Virus record (IMG/VR): IMGVR_UViG_3300042309_000653
Coordinates: 1-35,096 of that record
DNA length: 35,096 bases
Reading direction: 5' to 3' (one strand)
Source: a virus
The translations under genes and the position numbers were made by a program. The notes under the pieces were generated by a model, which was not told where the DNA came from, ran no database searches, and was given only the letters and a program-made list of their open reading frames with translations. Of the stretch, positions 7,199 through 15,707 are shown one piece after another; the stretch's first letter is position 1; every line of letters starts with the position of its first letter.

Positions 7199-7201
7199 AT
7201 G
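7099..7201. repeat. 15-bp direct repeat at two start codons
   Basis: The sequence AAAGGCCCGCAAATG occurs at 7099-7113 and again at 7187-7201. Both copies end in an ATG that opens a reading frame: the 33-residue ORF at 7111 and the terminase small subunit at 7199. The copies are 88 bases apart, so they bracket the little ORF. Confidence 0.8.
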
Positions 7202-7212
7202 GCACGACCTAG
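7111..7212 (+). CDS. Possible 33-residue ORF before TerS
   Basis: ATG 7111 to TAG 7210-7212 encodes a short helical, charged peptide (MTPKASEAEIRQIIEREMI...). It overlaps the first 14 bases of TerS in another frame. The ribosome site is weak. It may be a translated leader peptide or a chance ORF created by the repeat that precedes it. Confidence 0.3.
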   Translation: MTPKASEAEIRQIIEREMIRSLYAKQRPANGTT

Positions 7213-7699
7213 AAAGCCGCCAGAAGAACTAGAGCGAAGCGGAGCCTACGACAAAAACCCTCAGCGCCGCATCACCGACGCTGCCAAGCCGCTGGCCGGC
7301 TGCCCCGTCAAGCCGCACGAGGTAGCCGACGATCCCGCAGCGGACAGGGCTTGGGACGAAGTTGCCGAGATCCTAAGCGGCATGGGCACGCTATCGCCAA
7401 GCTACCAAAAGCAGATGACGCAATACGCGAAGGCATGTGCCCGTGCTGATCAGTGCTGGCGGATTGTTAACGAAGAAGGGTTAATCATCCAGAACGAAAA
7501 GGGCGTCCCATCGGTCCACCCTGCCCAAAAAGAATGGGACGCACTAACGGACAAGATTCTGAAAATCTGCATTGAGTTTGGTTTAACGCCGGCCGCTCGG
7601 TCGCGGGTCAGAACAGGAAAAACCGAAGAGGACGCGGATCCAGTGCTCGAAATGCTCAAGAGGATGCAAACGAAAAAGGTTGTCGCAGCAAACGGTTGA
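7199..7699 (+). CDS. terS: Terminase small subunit, P27 family
   Basis: A 166-residue protein with the P27-type layout: basic N-terminus (MARPRKPPEELERSGAYDKNP), then a helical body with WDEVAEILSGMGTLSPSYQ and YAKACARADQCWRIVNEEG, and the characteristic HPAQKEWDALTDKILKICIEFGLTP block leading to SRVR. TerS recognises phage DNA and recruits the large subunit to start packaging. The gene overlaps TerL by 20 bases, as is common for this pair. Confidence 0.92.
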   Translation: MARPRKPPEELERSGAYDKNPQRRITDAAKPLAGCPVKPHEVADDPAADRAWDEVAEILSGMGTLSPSYQKQMTQYAKACARADQCWRIVNEEGLIIQNEKGVPSVHPAQKEWDALTDKILKICIEFGLTPAARSRVRTGKTEEDADPVLEMLKRMQTKKVVAANG

Positions 7700-9356
7700 C
7701 ATCCGCCGCGACGTTACGGCTTATGCCGAAGGCGTCGTCAGTGGCAAGATAACCGCCGGCAAGTGGGTCCGCCTAGCTTGTGAGCGATTCCTGCGCGACC
7801 TAGAGGATCCCGGTGATTATTATTTTGACTGGGACTTGGCCGAAAATGCTTGCCTAATCTTCCCGCTGATCTTTCGTCACTACAAGGGTGAATGGGCGGG
7901 GCAGCCGATTGAGCTTTGCGATTTTCAAAAATTTGTAACGGCCAACATAATCGGATGGAAACATAAACAAACCGACTTCCGACGCTTCCGTCGTGCTTTT
8001 GTGTCGGTTGCTCGAAAGAACGGAAAAACAACATGGGCGGCAGGGCTTGCTATCCTGTTCGCATTTTTTGACGGCGAAGCCGCTGCCGAAGTCTATATTG
8101 GAGCGACCAAGCGAGAGCAAGCGGCGATCCTATTCACTGACGCGAAACAGATGATCGCGGCATCGCAGACACTAAGCAAGCACGCCGATAGCCGGGTTAG
8201 TGTTATTCAATTTCCCGCCACCCATAGCCTTATCAGGCCGCTTGGCAGCGATAAGCCTTATGACGGATTGAACCCTCACGCAATCTTTCTTGATGAGCTA
8301 CATGCTTGGGTAGAGCGTCACCGAAAATTCTATGACACGATGCGGACCGGCTCAGGTGCAAGGCGACAGCCGCTACTCTGCACAATCACAACCGCAGGAG
8401 ATGACAAATCGGAGCTATGGAAAGACGAAGTTGGATATTGCAAGCTCATCCTAGAGCAACAGGCAGCAGATCCGCAGTTATTCGCCTACGTTGCCGAACT
8501 CGATGACGACGATGACCCGTTTGACGAATCAACGTGGATCAAAGCAAACCCCGGCCTGGGGCAATCGGTGAAGCTTGACTATCTACGAGAGCAAGCCGCG
8601 GAAGCTAAGGCCAAGCAAACAGCCAAGAATCGATTCTTGCGCTACCATTGCAACCGCATGACATCGTCCACAGAGCACGCCATTGACGTGCGGCGATGGG
8701 ATGAACTTGGCACCGGATTAACCGAGTGGGAAGACGCTGACGCAATCGCAGCGGGGTTTGACCTAGGCGGCCGCGACGACTTGGCATCCTGGGCGGTGGT
8801 TGCACGATTCAGGGTTGGCGAGGATGAAGACGAAAGGCCAATCTATCGCTATGAGTGCAAACAGCGATCGTATATGTTTGCAGACACCCGCCGCGACTTG
8901 TCGCTACAGCCTTTCGCGTCGTTTATTTCGCAGGGACTAATCGACGTTGGCAAGTATGCTCTTGATTCACTCCGGGATGACTTGATCAAAGAATGCGAAG
9001 ATTGGAGCATATCGGAAATTGCATTCGACCCTTATCAGGCAAATGTGATTGCGGGGCATCTTGAGCAAGAAGGGCTTAAACCTATTCGTATGCCTCAGAA
9101 TTACCTTCATTTTAACGAGCCTATCCGAGCATTCTTGCAAGCGATCACCGAAGGGCGATTCTCGCACAGCGGAAGCGATTCCCTGCTAAGATACTGCGTA
9201 CAAAATGCGGTAATTGTCAGGGATCGGGCGGATAGGTGGATGTTTGACAAGAGTAATAGCCGCGACAAGATTGACCCGGTGGTTGCGGTGGTGATGGCGT
9301 TTCGCGCTTGCATGAGCACGAGGGCACGGGCACACGGTTCGATGTTTATTAGCTAA
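7680..9356 (+). CDS. terL: Terminase large subunit, HK97/Terminase_1 type
   Basis: A 558-residue packaging motor. The ATPase domain has Walker A ARKNGKTT (residues 111-118) and Walker B AIFLDE (201-206). The C-terminal RNase H-like nuclease has acidic residues in GFDLGGRDD (D361), EIAFDPYQ (D450) and KIDPVVAVVMA. Start is TTG 7680; the following AYAEGVVSGKITAGKWVRLAC block is the usual N-terminus of this family, so no later start fits. It translocates DNA into proheads and cuts it. Position between TerS and portal is standard. Confidence 0.96.
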   Translation: MSQQTVDIRRDVTAYAEGVVSGKITAGKWVRLACERFLRDLEDPGDYYFDWDLAENACLIFPLIFRHYKGEWAGQPIELCDFQKFVTANIIGWKHKQTDFRRFRRAFVSVARKNGKTTWAAGLAILFAFFDGEAAAEVYIGATKREQAAILFTDAKQMIAASQTLSKHADSRVSVIQFPATHSLIRPLGSDKPYDGLNPHAIFLDELHAWVERHRKFYDTMRTGSGARRQPLLCTITTAGDDKSELWKDEVGYCKLILEQQAADPQLFAYVAELDDDDDPFDESTWIKANPGLGQSVKLDYLREQAAEAKAKQTAKNRFLRYHCNRMTSSTEHAIDVRRWDELGTGLTEWEDADAIAAGFDLGGRDDLASWAVVARFRVGEDEDERPIYRYECKQRSYMFADTRRDLSLQPFASFISQGLIDVGKYALDSLRDDLIKECEDWSISEIAFDPYQANVIAGHLEQEGLKPIRMPQNYLHFNEPIRAFLQAITEGRFSHSGSDSLLRYCVQNAVIVRDRADRWMFDKSNSRDKIDPVVAVVMAFRACMSTRARAHGSMFIS

Positions 9357-9366
9357 AGGAATAACT

Positions 9367-10998
9367 ATGGCAGGACTGCTCAACATCGGCCGCATTTTCA
9401 ACGGTTGGTTCGATGCACTTGTAAACGATGAAAATAAGAAAATAGTTTCGCCAGTAAAGGCGATGAGCTATGCACCGGTATGGTATGCCGTCAACAAGAT
9501 CAGCGGGCACATGGGGCAGTTGCCGCTGGTGCTCCATCGCGGACTAGAACGCGGGGCGGAGCGTGCGACCGACGACTATCGTTACATGCTTTGCAAGAAG
9601 CGTCCGAACTACTATCAGACACCGATGCAGTTCAAGCAATCGCTACAGGCGAATTGTTTAATGTACGGCAATGGCTTCGCATGGATCCGCAGGGCCGGCA
9701 CTACGGCAAACTCTCGCATCCTCGACTTGCTACCGCTGGACTCTGCGAAGATGGCGATCGTCATGTGGCAGGGCGAAAAGTGGTATCTATACGATTCGCA
9801 CAAAGATGAGCCGATCCGCAAGTATCGAGACATCGACATGCCGGCCGATCCCGACATCCCCGGCAGCGGCGGCTTGATGGTTATCGCGGACAGTGAAATG
9901 TGTCACTTTCCGGGGCTTGGGTTTGATGGATTCGCAGGGTTTAGTCTATGGAAGATCGCAAACGATAATTGGGCGATCGGCATCGCAGCGGATAAGCTTG
10001 TGAAAAGCGGATTTGACAAGGGATTCCGCTCATCGATGCTACTTGAGGCACCGGCGAATATGTTCCGCGACGAAAAACAGGCCCGTGAGTTTCTCGAAGG
10101 GTTTCGCAAGCAGCATGGCGGGCCGGACCAGAACGGCAACATCGGGCTATTACGCGAAGGCATTAAAGCTAACGTCGTGTCGATGAACAGCCGAGACGCT
10201 GAGATCAATGACAGCCGACAATTTAGTCGCGAAGATGTTGCGTTGTGGTTTTCAATTGAGACGATCCTTGGCGACGACTCGACATCGTACAACGGCATCG
10301 AGCAGCGGACGTTGGCATATCTATCGAACTGCTTGGCAAAGTGGCTCAAGACCTGGGAGGAAGAATTAGACCGCAAACTGCTAACCGAACGCGAACAAGC
10401 GGCGGACGTGCTGTACTTCAAGTTTCACGACCGGGCACTACTTCGGACCGACTATTCGACGACGATTAACAGTTTGTCTACCGGCATCAATGCTCGTATC
10501 TATTCGCCAAACGAAGCCCGCGAACTGCTTGACCTGAACCCATACGAAGGCGGCGACGTCTACGCTAATCCGGCTATCACTCCGGGCGCCGGCGATGAGA
10601 TGGGCGAAGACGACGACCCCGAAGACGACCTAGACGAAAGCGACACCGGGGCGCGAGCGATGCGGGTAGTTATTTCGCGGGTGCAATCGGTAGAAAAGAA
10701 TCGAGTCATCAAAGGATGCAAATCGAAAAACTTTGTCGATTGGGTCGATGGCTTCTATGCTCGATTTACCTCGACAATTTCGGACGCTATTCGGCCGCTG
10801 CTAGACGATCGAAGCGAGATCGCAGCGGAGACGATTGCAACCGAGTACACTGAGGCCAGTAAAGCGGCACTGCTTGACGCTGCCGGTAATGCCAAAGACG
10901 AAACCGAGCTCGTTGCCATCGTTGGCGAAACGGTTGCGGGCTGGGATTCCCGTGTTGACCAAATCCTGAACGCTATTTCGGAGCAAAATAGCAAATGA
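9367..10998 (+). CDS. Portal protein, HK97 family
   Basis: A 543-residue protein with the portal signature segments: PVWYAVNKISGHMGQLPLVLHR, a helix-rich stem region, FRKQHGGPDQNGNIGLLREG, FSREDVALWFSIETILGD and EQRTLAYLSNCLAKWLKTWEEELDRKLL. It forms the dodecameric ring at the unique capsid vertex through which DNA enters and leaves. An acidic linker (about residues 412-430, EDDDPEDDLDESD) joins a C-terminal helical extension of some 110 residues, longer than in minimal portals. Start ATG 9367 follows AGGA. Confidence 0.95.
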   Translation: MAGLLNIGRIFNGWFDALVNDENKKIVSPVKAMSYAPVWYAVNKISGHMGQLPLVLHRGLERGAERATDDYRYMLCKKRPNYYQTPMQFKQSLQANCLMYGNGFAWIRRAGTTANSRILDLLPLDSAKMAIVMWQGEKWYLYDSHKDEPIRKYRDIDMPADPDIPGSGGLMVIADSEMCHFPGLGFDGFAGFSLWKIANDNWAIGIAADKLVKSGFDKGFRSSMLLEAPANMFRDEKQAREFLEGFRKQHGGPDQNGNIGLLREGIKANVVSMNSRDAEINDSRQFSREDVALWFSIETILGDDSTSYNGIEQRTLAYLSNCLAKWLKTWEEELDRKLLTEREQAADVLYFKFHDRALLRTDYSTTINSLSTGINARIYSPNEARELLDLNPYEGGDVYANPAITPGAGDEMGEDDDPEDDLDESDTGARAMRVVISRVQSVEKNRVIKGCKSKNFVDWVDGFYARFTSTISDAIRPLLDDRSEIAAETIATEYTEASKAALLDAAGNAKDETELVAIVGETVAGWDSRVDQILNAISEQNSK

Positions 10999-11627
10999 CC
11001 GGCACGCAATCGCCAATGGTGGCAACCGAACTGCGTTTTGAGTGGCTAAACGACCGTGCAGACGGCTGGCAATTCGGAGAAACGGGCATCCTTGAGGCAC
11101 TTTCAGAGCGTTTTAGCCCCGATTTAGCGGTTGAAATCGGAGCTGGCGACGGGCAAAGTTTGCCGCTTACGCTCGGCTTTTTGCTCGAAAAAGGCGTCAA
11201 AACAGTGCTTTTTGAGGCCGATGAACTACGCCAAAACGCGCTCAAAATGACACGAAAAGCGGCTGTTATCCACGGTTTCTTTGACGCAAGGCTGCTAGAT
11301 GGCCTGGAACTGTCTCAAAGTTTCGTTGTGGTTGACGTCGACGGGCAAGATTGGCCGATTGCTGAGGAAGTGCTGAGATGCGGCAAGCCGCAAGTAATGA
11401 TGATCGAACACTATGACGAATTCGGGCCGCGGTACGGCAGGTGCGATCCGGAAGGGCTACCGCCGCGGTGGTGTCTTGGTCTGCTTGTCGATGGATTTTC
11501 GATTCAGGCACCAGCAAAAGAAATTGAAAAACGCATTCGCTGGTACGGCTACACGCTCATCGCAAAAAGCCGCGTGAACTCTCTTTTTGTCCGCAACGAT
11601 CTATTGCCAACCCTGGAGGGCTGCTGA
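10995..11627 (+). CDS. SAM-methyltransferase-like (FkbM-like) protein
   Basis: A 210-residue Rossmann-type protein. Motif I is AVEIGAGDGQS (residues 45-55), followed by the acidic end of strand 2 in VLFEADE (E74) and a strand VVVDVDGQDW (111-120) that matches the motif after the SAM site in FkbM-like methyltransferases. It starts in an ATGA overlap with portal and ends one base into the prohead protease, so it is built into the head operon. Substrate is unknown; modification of a virion glycan or protein would fit the two glycosyltransferase-like genes in the same operon. It could also have lost catalytic activity. Confidence 0.65.
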   Translation: MTGTQSPMVATELRFEWLNDRADGWQFGETGILEALSERFSPDLAVEIGAGDGQSLPLTLGFLLEKGVKTVLFEADELRQNALKMTRKAAVIHGFFDARLLDGLELSQSFVVVDVDGQDWPIAEEVLRCGKPQVMMIEHYDEFGPRYGRCDPEGLPPRWCLGLLVDGFSIQAPAKEIEKRIRWYGYTLIAKSRVNSLFVRNDLLPTLEGC

Positions 11628-12289
11628 TGTTTTCTTACAACACGTCAACGAAAGAAATTTTTTTGTACGATTACATCGGCCCTGAATGGTTCGGGATGAT
11701 CGACGCGGGGGCTGTGCAAGAAGCGTTAAACGCGATTCCCGGCAGGGCTACCGTTCGCATCAACAGCGGGGGCGGTGGGGTCGATGAAGGAATTGCCATT
11801 TACGAAATGCTGCGGCGACACCCCGGCGGCGTTGACGTTGTCGTTGACTCTTCGGCCTATTCGATTGCTTCCGTGATTATGCTTGCGGGCGAATCGTTGA
11901 CGATGGCGAGGGGTGCGGCGGCTATGCTGCATTCCCCGTGGATGATGTTCGCTTCGGGCAACGCCAAAGAGCTTCGCAAGATCGCAGACATGCTAGAGAC
12001 GAGCGAGGAACGCCTAGTGTCAATCTACGAGGACGCATTTGCCAAGCGTGATAAGCGAAAGGACCGCGACGAAATCAAGGCGATACTAGACGCCGAGACG
12101 TGGTACACGGCACAGCAGGCACTAGATGCCGGTCTGATCGATGCGATTGATGGGCAAGCGGTAGAGCCGGTGGCGGCCAAGTATCGAAACATCCCGGCAG
12201 CAATCGCACGAGCACAAAAGGCAGGCGATCGAACGCCGTACCCGTTTGCGCGTGAATCGGCAAAACTGAGGCTGCGGAAAAACAGTTGA
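11627..12289 (+). CDS. Prohead maturation protease, ClpP (S14) type
   Basis: A 220-residue serine protease of the ClpP-like head maturation family. RINSGGGGVDEG (44-55) matches the INSPGG oxyanion region. The nucleophile is probably Ser79 in SSAYSIASVIMLAG, and the His is in AMLHSPW (H102). The terminal ETWYTAQQALDAGLIDAI block is a family hallmark. It cleaves the N-terminal scaffold (delta) domain of the capsid protein during maturation. The last codons overlap the TTGACA of the downstream promoter. Confidence 0.93.
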   Translation: MFSYNTSTKEIFLYDYIGPEWFGMIDAGAVQEALNAIPGRATVRINSGGGGVDEGIAIYEMLRRHPGGVDVVVDSSAYSIASVIMLAGESLTMARGAAAMLHSPWMMFASGNAKELRKIADMLETSEERLVSIYEDAFAKRDKRKDRDEIKAILDAETWYTAQQALDAGLIDAIDGQAVEPVAAKYRNIPAAIARAQKAGDRTPYPFARESAKLRLRKNS

Positions 12290-12313
12290 CAAGCGGCAGC
12301 AATTTGCTACCGT
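12286..12313 (+). promoter_or_regulatory. Putative sigma70-type promoter for the capsid unit
   Basis: TTGACA at 12286-12291 is a perfect -35 consensus and overlaps the protease stop codon. A 16-base spacer leads to TACCGT at 12308-12313, which keeps the T, A and final T of a -10 box. It opens a 176-base gap before the capsid gene, the right place for a strong capsid promoter. The -10 is weak, so this is moderate. Confidence 0.5.
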
Positions 12314-12356
12314 AATAACACACGACGACTCTATCGCATTCTGGCAACTCGTTAGC

Positions 12357-12453
12357 GGCCGGATTTCGATTGGCGGCGATTTGGACAAACACCAAACCGC
12401 GGCCGATTAAATCCAGGCCGTTTGGCTTTTTAGGACATGATCGGCCGCCAATC
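12357..12453 (+). promoter_or_regulatory. Structured capsid leader with competing terminator hairpins
   Basis: A hairpin of CCAAAC (12392-12397) plus GGCC (12401-12404) with GGCC (12416-12419) plus GTTTGG (12420-12425) is followed by CTTTTT (12426-12431), an intrinsic-terminator layout. A mutually exclusive fold pairs GCGATTTGG (12376-12384) with CCAAACCGC (12392-12400), one mismatch, extended by ATTGGC/GCCGAT and GGATTT (12361-12366)/AAATCC (12409-12414). A third pairing joins GATTGGCGGC (12368-12377) to GCCGCCAATC (12444-12453), just before the ribosome site AAAAGG (12454-12459). The layout suggests attenuation or translation control of capsid expression. Confidence 0.6.
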
Positions 12454-12465
12454 AAAAGGCTGATC

Positions 12466-13794
12466 ATGGAATTGAAAGCACGAATCGAAGGGCTGCAAGC
12501 CAAGCGGAACGAACTCTACGCCGAAGCCGAAGCAATCTTAGCGGTAGCTAAAGACGCCGACCGCGATCTTACCGGCGACGAATCGGCACGACTTGTTGCC
12601 ATCCAAGGCAAGAACGAAAGCGACCTCGGAGAGCTCGGAGCGGTCGACGCACAGCTCAAGCAATGGCAGCATGTCGCGACCCGCATGGAGATCACTCGGG
12701 CGCAAGCGTCGGCACCTACTCCGCGGCTTGGGGATCCGCCGGCGACCGTGGTCAACGTCAAGAAGTACCGCGGCAAGGCAAAGAATTTCGATAGCCATCA
12801 AGACGCCGTCGACGCCGGCCTATTTTGTGCGGCCGCGATCTACGGGCACAAGCCTTCGTTTGACTACTGCCAAGAAAAGGGCCTGATCGTCAACGCGCAT
12901 TCGGTTGGCGACAACACAAAGGGCGGCTACGTTGTTCCTGAACCGCTAGAGGCGTCGATTATTCGGCTGGTGGAAACCTTCGGAAACTTCCGGCGATTCG
13001 CTTTCAATTACCCGATGGGATCGTCAAGCGTTTTGGTTCCGCGTCGTGCAGGTGGCTTCACCGCCAATTTCATCGGCGAAGGAAACGAAGTTAGCGAAAG
13101 CGACATGGCTTTTGATCAGATCAAATTGGAGGCCAAAAAGCTTGGCGTTTTGACGCGGGTGTCAAGCGAGCTTGACGAAGATGCCATCGTTGCGTTGGCC
13201 GATTTGATTTCGCTTGAAATCGGTCTTTCTTTCGCATCAAAGGAAGATCAGTGCGGATTCAACGGCGACGGAACCGGCACTTTCGGCGGTATCGTCGGGC
13301 TGAAAAACGCACTGAATGCGGGAAGCATTGCAACCGCAGCAAGCGCAACGACATACGCAACGCTGACGATCGACGACTACTTGGCCGCAATTGCCAAGCT
13401 CGCCGATTTTGAGGGCATGTCACCCGCTTGGTACGTGTCAAAACAATGCTGGGCCGTGAGCATGTCGAAGCTGCAATTTGCAGGCGGCGGCAACACGACT
13501 GACAACATTGCCGGAGCGGCACAGGAAAGCTTCTTGGGCTATCCAGTGCGAATGGTCAACGTCTTACCAAAAGCACTGACGACCCTTACCGGCCAAATGT
13601 TCGGTTACTTCGGTGACCTTTCAATGTCTTCGACTTTCGGCAGTCGCCGCGGCGTGACGCTCGCTTCGGATTCGTCACGATACTTCGAATACGATCAGAT
13701 CGGCATTCGAGGAACCGAACGGTTTGACATCAACGTTCACGAACGCGGAACCGCAACCGAAGGCGGACCGATCGTTGGCCTGAAGATGGCCTGA
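12466..13794 (+). CDS. Major capsid protein, HK97 fold with delta domain
   Basis: Start ATG 12466 follows AAAAGG; the upstream in-frame ATG 12370 lies inside the structured leader and is rejected. The 442-residue product begins with a coiled-coil scaffold (delta) domain of about 100 residues (MELKARIEGLQAKRNELYAEAE...), then the HK97 shell: GGYVVPEPLEASIIRLVE, a P-domain helix in DAIVALADLISLEIGLSFA, NGDGTGTFGGIVGL, and the C-terminal FGYFGDLSMSSTFGSRRGV and QIGIRGTERFDINVHERGT. The delta domain should be removed by the ClpP-type protease upstream. Confidence 0.95.
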   Translation: MELKARIEGLQAKRNELYAEAEAILAVAKDADRDLTGDESARLVAIQGKNESDLGELGAVDAQLKQWQHVATRMEITRAQASAPTPRLGDPPATVVNVKKYRGKAKNFDSHQDAVDAGLFCAAAIYGHKPSFDYCQEKGLIVNAHSVGDNTKGGYVVPEPLEASIIRLVETFGNFRRFAFNYPMGSSSVLVPRRAGGFTANFIGEGNEVSESDMAFDQIKLEAKKLGVLTRVSSELDEDAIVALADLISLEIGLSFASKEDQCGFNGDGTGTFGGIVGLKNALNAGSIATAASATTYATLTIDDYLAAIAKLADFEGMSPAWYVSKQCWAVSMSKLQFAGGGNTTDNIAGAAQESFLGYPVRMVNVLPKALTTLTGQMFGYFGDLSMSSTFGSRRGVTLASDSSRYFEYDQIGIRGTERFDINVHERGTATEGGPIVGLKMA

Positions 13795-13822
13795 TAATCC
13801 TTCCCTTGCTCCGGGTAGGGTT

Positions 13823-13855
13823 GGGGCCGGTTGGCAAATGCTGGCCGGCCCCTTT
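13823..13855 (+). terminator. Hairpin terminator or attenuator after the capsid gene
   Basis: GGGGCCGG (13823-13830) pairs perfectly with CCGGCCCC (13845-13852), with a 14-base loop, followed by only three T. It probably reduces transcription beyond the capsid gene, as expected where capsid is needed in excess. A TTGACA at 13854-13859 directly follows, but no matching -10 precedes the next start. Confidence 0.6.
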
Positions 13856-13887
13856 GACACAAACAAAACACAGACAGGAAAAACAAT

Positions 13888-14316
13888 ATGAAAAGCCTTC
13901 AGCCGATTTATCAGGAACTTGTTTTTGCACCGGCAGCCGCGGCCACTACGACCGCGGCAAAGTCGATCGACACGCTAGGGGCAAAGAATCTTTGTGTGTC
14001 GCTGAACTTCTCCGCGAACCTCAACACGAATGCCACTGGACCCGCTTTGCAATTTGCCCACAGCGACACCGATGCTGCAACGGCATTTGCGACCTTCGAC
14101 GCTGCCCTAAACCGCAGCGTTAGCCGTGGCACCGCTGGCGTGATTAGCGTCTCGCATATCAACCTTGACGGAAGCGTCAAGCGATATGTGCAGGTTAAGG
14201 TCACTCCCGGCACCGCGACGAATGACACCGTCAGTTACGGCGGGGTCGCGCTGGTAGACAAGGAAATCAGGCCAAGTGCCGTTGCCGACGTTGGCGGCAG
14301 TGCCGTCTTGAGCTAA
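13888..14316 (+). CDS. Probable capsid decoration or minor head protein
   Basis: A 142-residue Ala/Thr/Val-rich, beta-strand-type protein directly after the capsid terminator, with AGACAGGAAAA upstream of its ATG. No membrane segment or catalytic motif is present. The phrases NLCVSLNFSANLN and VKRYVQVKVTPGTATND resemble small jelly-roll-like head proteins. Gene position next to the capsid gene is typical of decoration proteins. Function is assigned by context only. Confidence 0.55.
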   Translation: MKSLQPIYQELVFAPAAAATTTAAKSIDTLGAKNLCVSLNFSANLNTNATGPALQFAHSDTDAATAFATFDAALNRSVSRGTAGVISVSHINLDGSVKRYVQVKVTPGTATNDTVSYGGVALVDKEIRPSAVADVGGSAVLS

Positions 14317-14343
14317 GTAACACCAACACCCGGAGCAAATGGG

Positions 14344-15009
14344 ATGGAAACGAAAGTCAAAGTACATGCCTTCATGACGGCGGCCCGTTACGAAAACAGC
14401 ATGGCACGAAATCACATCGAGATCGCATTGCGAACGATTGGGATCCCGATGCAGGTAAGCGGCGGCGTATTTTACGGTCAGTGTATGCAGAACATGCTTC
14501 ATGACGCTCTGAAATACGGCATCGATTACGCAATCACGATCGACGGGGACAGCATGTTTACGCACAAGCATATCGAGCGATTGCTTGGCGTAATTGTTCG
14601 ACCCGATTGTGGAATTGACGCATTGGCGGCCCTGCAATGCAAGCGAGGTTGTCACTACCCGTTAGCGAGTTGTGGGGAATCGACACTAACGATCACAGGC
14701 GAGCCTTTTAAAGTATCAACAGCACATTTTGGGCTAACGGTACTCGACATGCGGAAGCTTGCAACGGTTCCGCTGCCGTGGTTTGCAGATCGACCAGGAC
14801 CGGATGGAACGTGGACGCATAACGACAAGATCGACGCCGACATATCGTTTTGGAAAGCTTGGGGCGAGGCTGGCAATTCGCTCTACATGGATCCAGGATG
14901 CAGCATTGGACATATGGAAGAAATGATCACGGTTTTTGACGACAAAATGCAGGTACAACACCTCTACCCGAAGGAATGGCGGGCAGCGAATGGTTATAGC
15001 GCCACCTGA
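14344..15009 (+). CDS. Glycosyltransferase-like protein (GT-A)
   Basis: A 221-residue protein with a GT-A-like nucleotide-sugar fold. It shows HAFMTAARYENSMARNHIEIAL at the start, the metal-binding DxD-type motif in AITIDGDSMF (residues 63-72, D67/D69), and further on WTHNDKIDADISFWKAW and CSIGHMEEM with a histidine that could ligate the metal. It lies between the decoration and connector genes, so it is expressed with head genes. Likely it transfers a sugar onto a virion protein or host surface. The acceptor and donor are unknown. Confidence 0.65.
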   Translation: METKVKVHAFMTAARYENSMARNHIEIALRTIGIPMQVSGGVFYGQCMQNMLHDALKYGIDYAITIDGDSMFTHKHIERLLGVIVRPDCGIDALAALQCKRGCHYPLASCGESTLTITGEPFKVSTAHFGLTVLDMRKLATVPLPWFADRPGPDGTWTHNDKIDADISFWKAWGEAGNSLYMDPGCSIGHMEEMITVFDDKMQVQHLYPKEWRAANGYSAT

Positions 15010-15244
15010 TTACGTGACGGTTGTTTTTCTTCGGGACTGGTTTTTGATTAGGAAAGATCAACGCCACTTAGTGACCTGGGGACAAGCCGACTTACTGACC
15101 CGCCGCGGATTTTGCGAGATCGTACAAGATGGAATTGACAATCCCGAAATGGAAGCGACTAACGCAGCCGACAAGCGAGCCGGTGAGCCTATTGCAAGCC
15201 AAGCAGGCATTGAACATCGGCACCGGCGACGGCACACACGATGA
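14990..15244 (+). CDS. Small head-region hypothetical protein
   Basis: An 84-residue ORF from ATG 14990, overlapping the glycosyltransferase end by 20 bases and the connector gene start by 116. Its core (PDYVTVVFLRDWFLIRKDQ...WGQADLLTRRGFCEIVQD) looks like a small beta barrel followed by the ADLLxRRG helix seen in small phage head-tail proteins. The C-terminal part lies over the next gene and is low-complexity basic. It is probably real, but the long overlap lowers certainty. Confidence 0.55.
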   Translation: MVIAPPDYVTVVFLRDWFLIRKDQRHLVTWGQADLLTRRGFCEIVQDGIDNPEMEATNAADKRAGEPIASQAGIEHRHRRRHTR

Positions 15245-15707
15245 GCGGTTGACGCTACTTATTCAGGCGGCCCGCGAGAAATGGGAACGCGATACGCAAC
15301 GGGCAACTACGGCAGGAACATTTCGGCAAGTGTTCGATGCGTTTGCGGATCCGCTAGAGCTGTTGCCGCTTGGCGTTGGTGCCGTATCGTCAATCAGCTA
15401 TTTCGATGCGAACAACGCCGCACAAACGGCATCGGCATCGCTTTACGTGTTCGACGATTACGACAACGTTGTGCGGCTTGCTTACGAGCAAGAATGGCCC
15501 GACACCTCCGCACGCTACGACGCGGTGACGGTCAATTTCACCGCAGGCACAAGCGATCCGCTTGAAGTGCCGGCAATGGCCAAGGCCGCAATGCTTTCGC
15601 TTGTTGTGTACTACTTTGACAAGAACCCCGGCGACAATGATGGGCTCTACGATTTGAGGCATTACGACGATTTGGCACGGCAGTACATGCGGAGTAGCTA
15701 CCCATGA
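15129..15707 (+). CDS. Head-tail connector (HK97 gp6-like)
   Basis: A 192-residue adaptor protein. The N-terminal part has PVSLLQAKQALNIG, HDERLTLLIQAAREKWERDT, which is the typical opening of gp6/gp15-like head-tail connectors. A beta insertion (SISYFDANNAAQTASASLY) follows, then a helical end (AMAKAAMLSLVVYYFDKNPGD). It forms the ring that docks under the portal. Gene order before the head-tail joining protein is standard. Confidence 0.85.
   Translation: MELTIPKWKRLTQPTSEPVSLLQAKQALNIGTGDGTHDERLTLLIQAAREKWERDTQRATTAGTFRQVFDAFADPLELLPLGVGAVSSISYFDANNAAQTASASLYVFDDYDNVVRLAYEQEWPDTSARYDAVTVNFTAGTSDPLEVPAMAKAAMLSLVVYYFDKNPGDNDGLYDLRHYDDLARQYMRSSYP

Noticed and set aside
12370-12465. Upstream start for the major capsid protein
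   Set aside because: It lies in the structured leader and lacks a ribosome site; ATG 12466 with AAAAGG gives the normal coiled-coil start.
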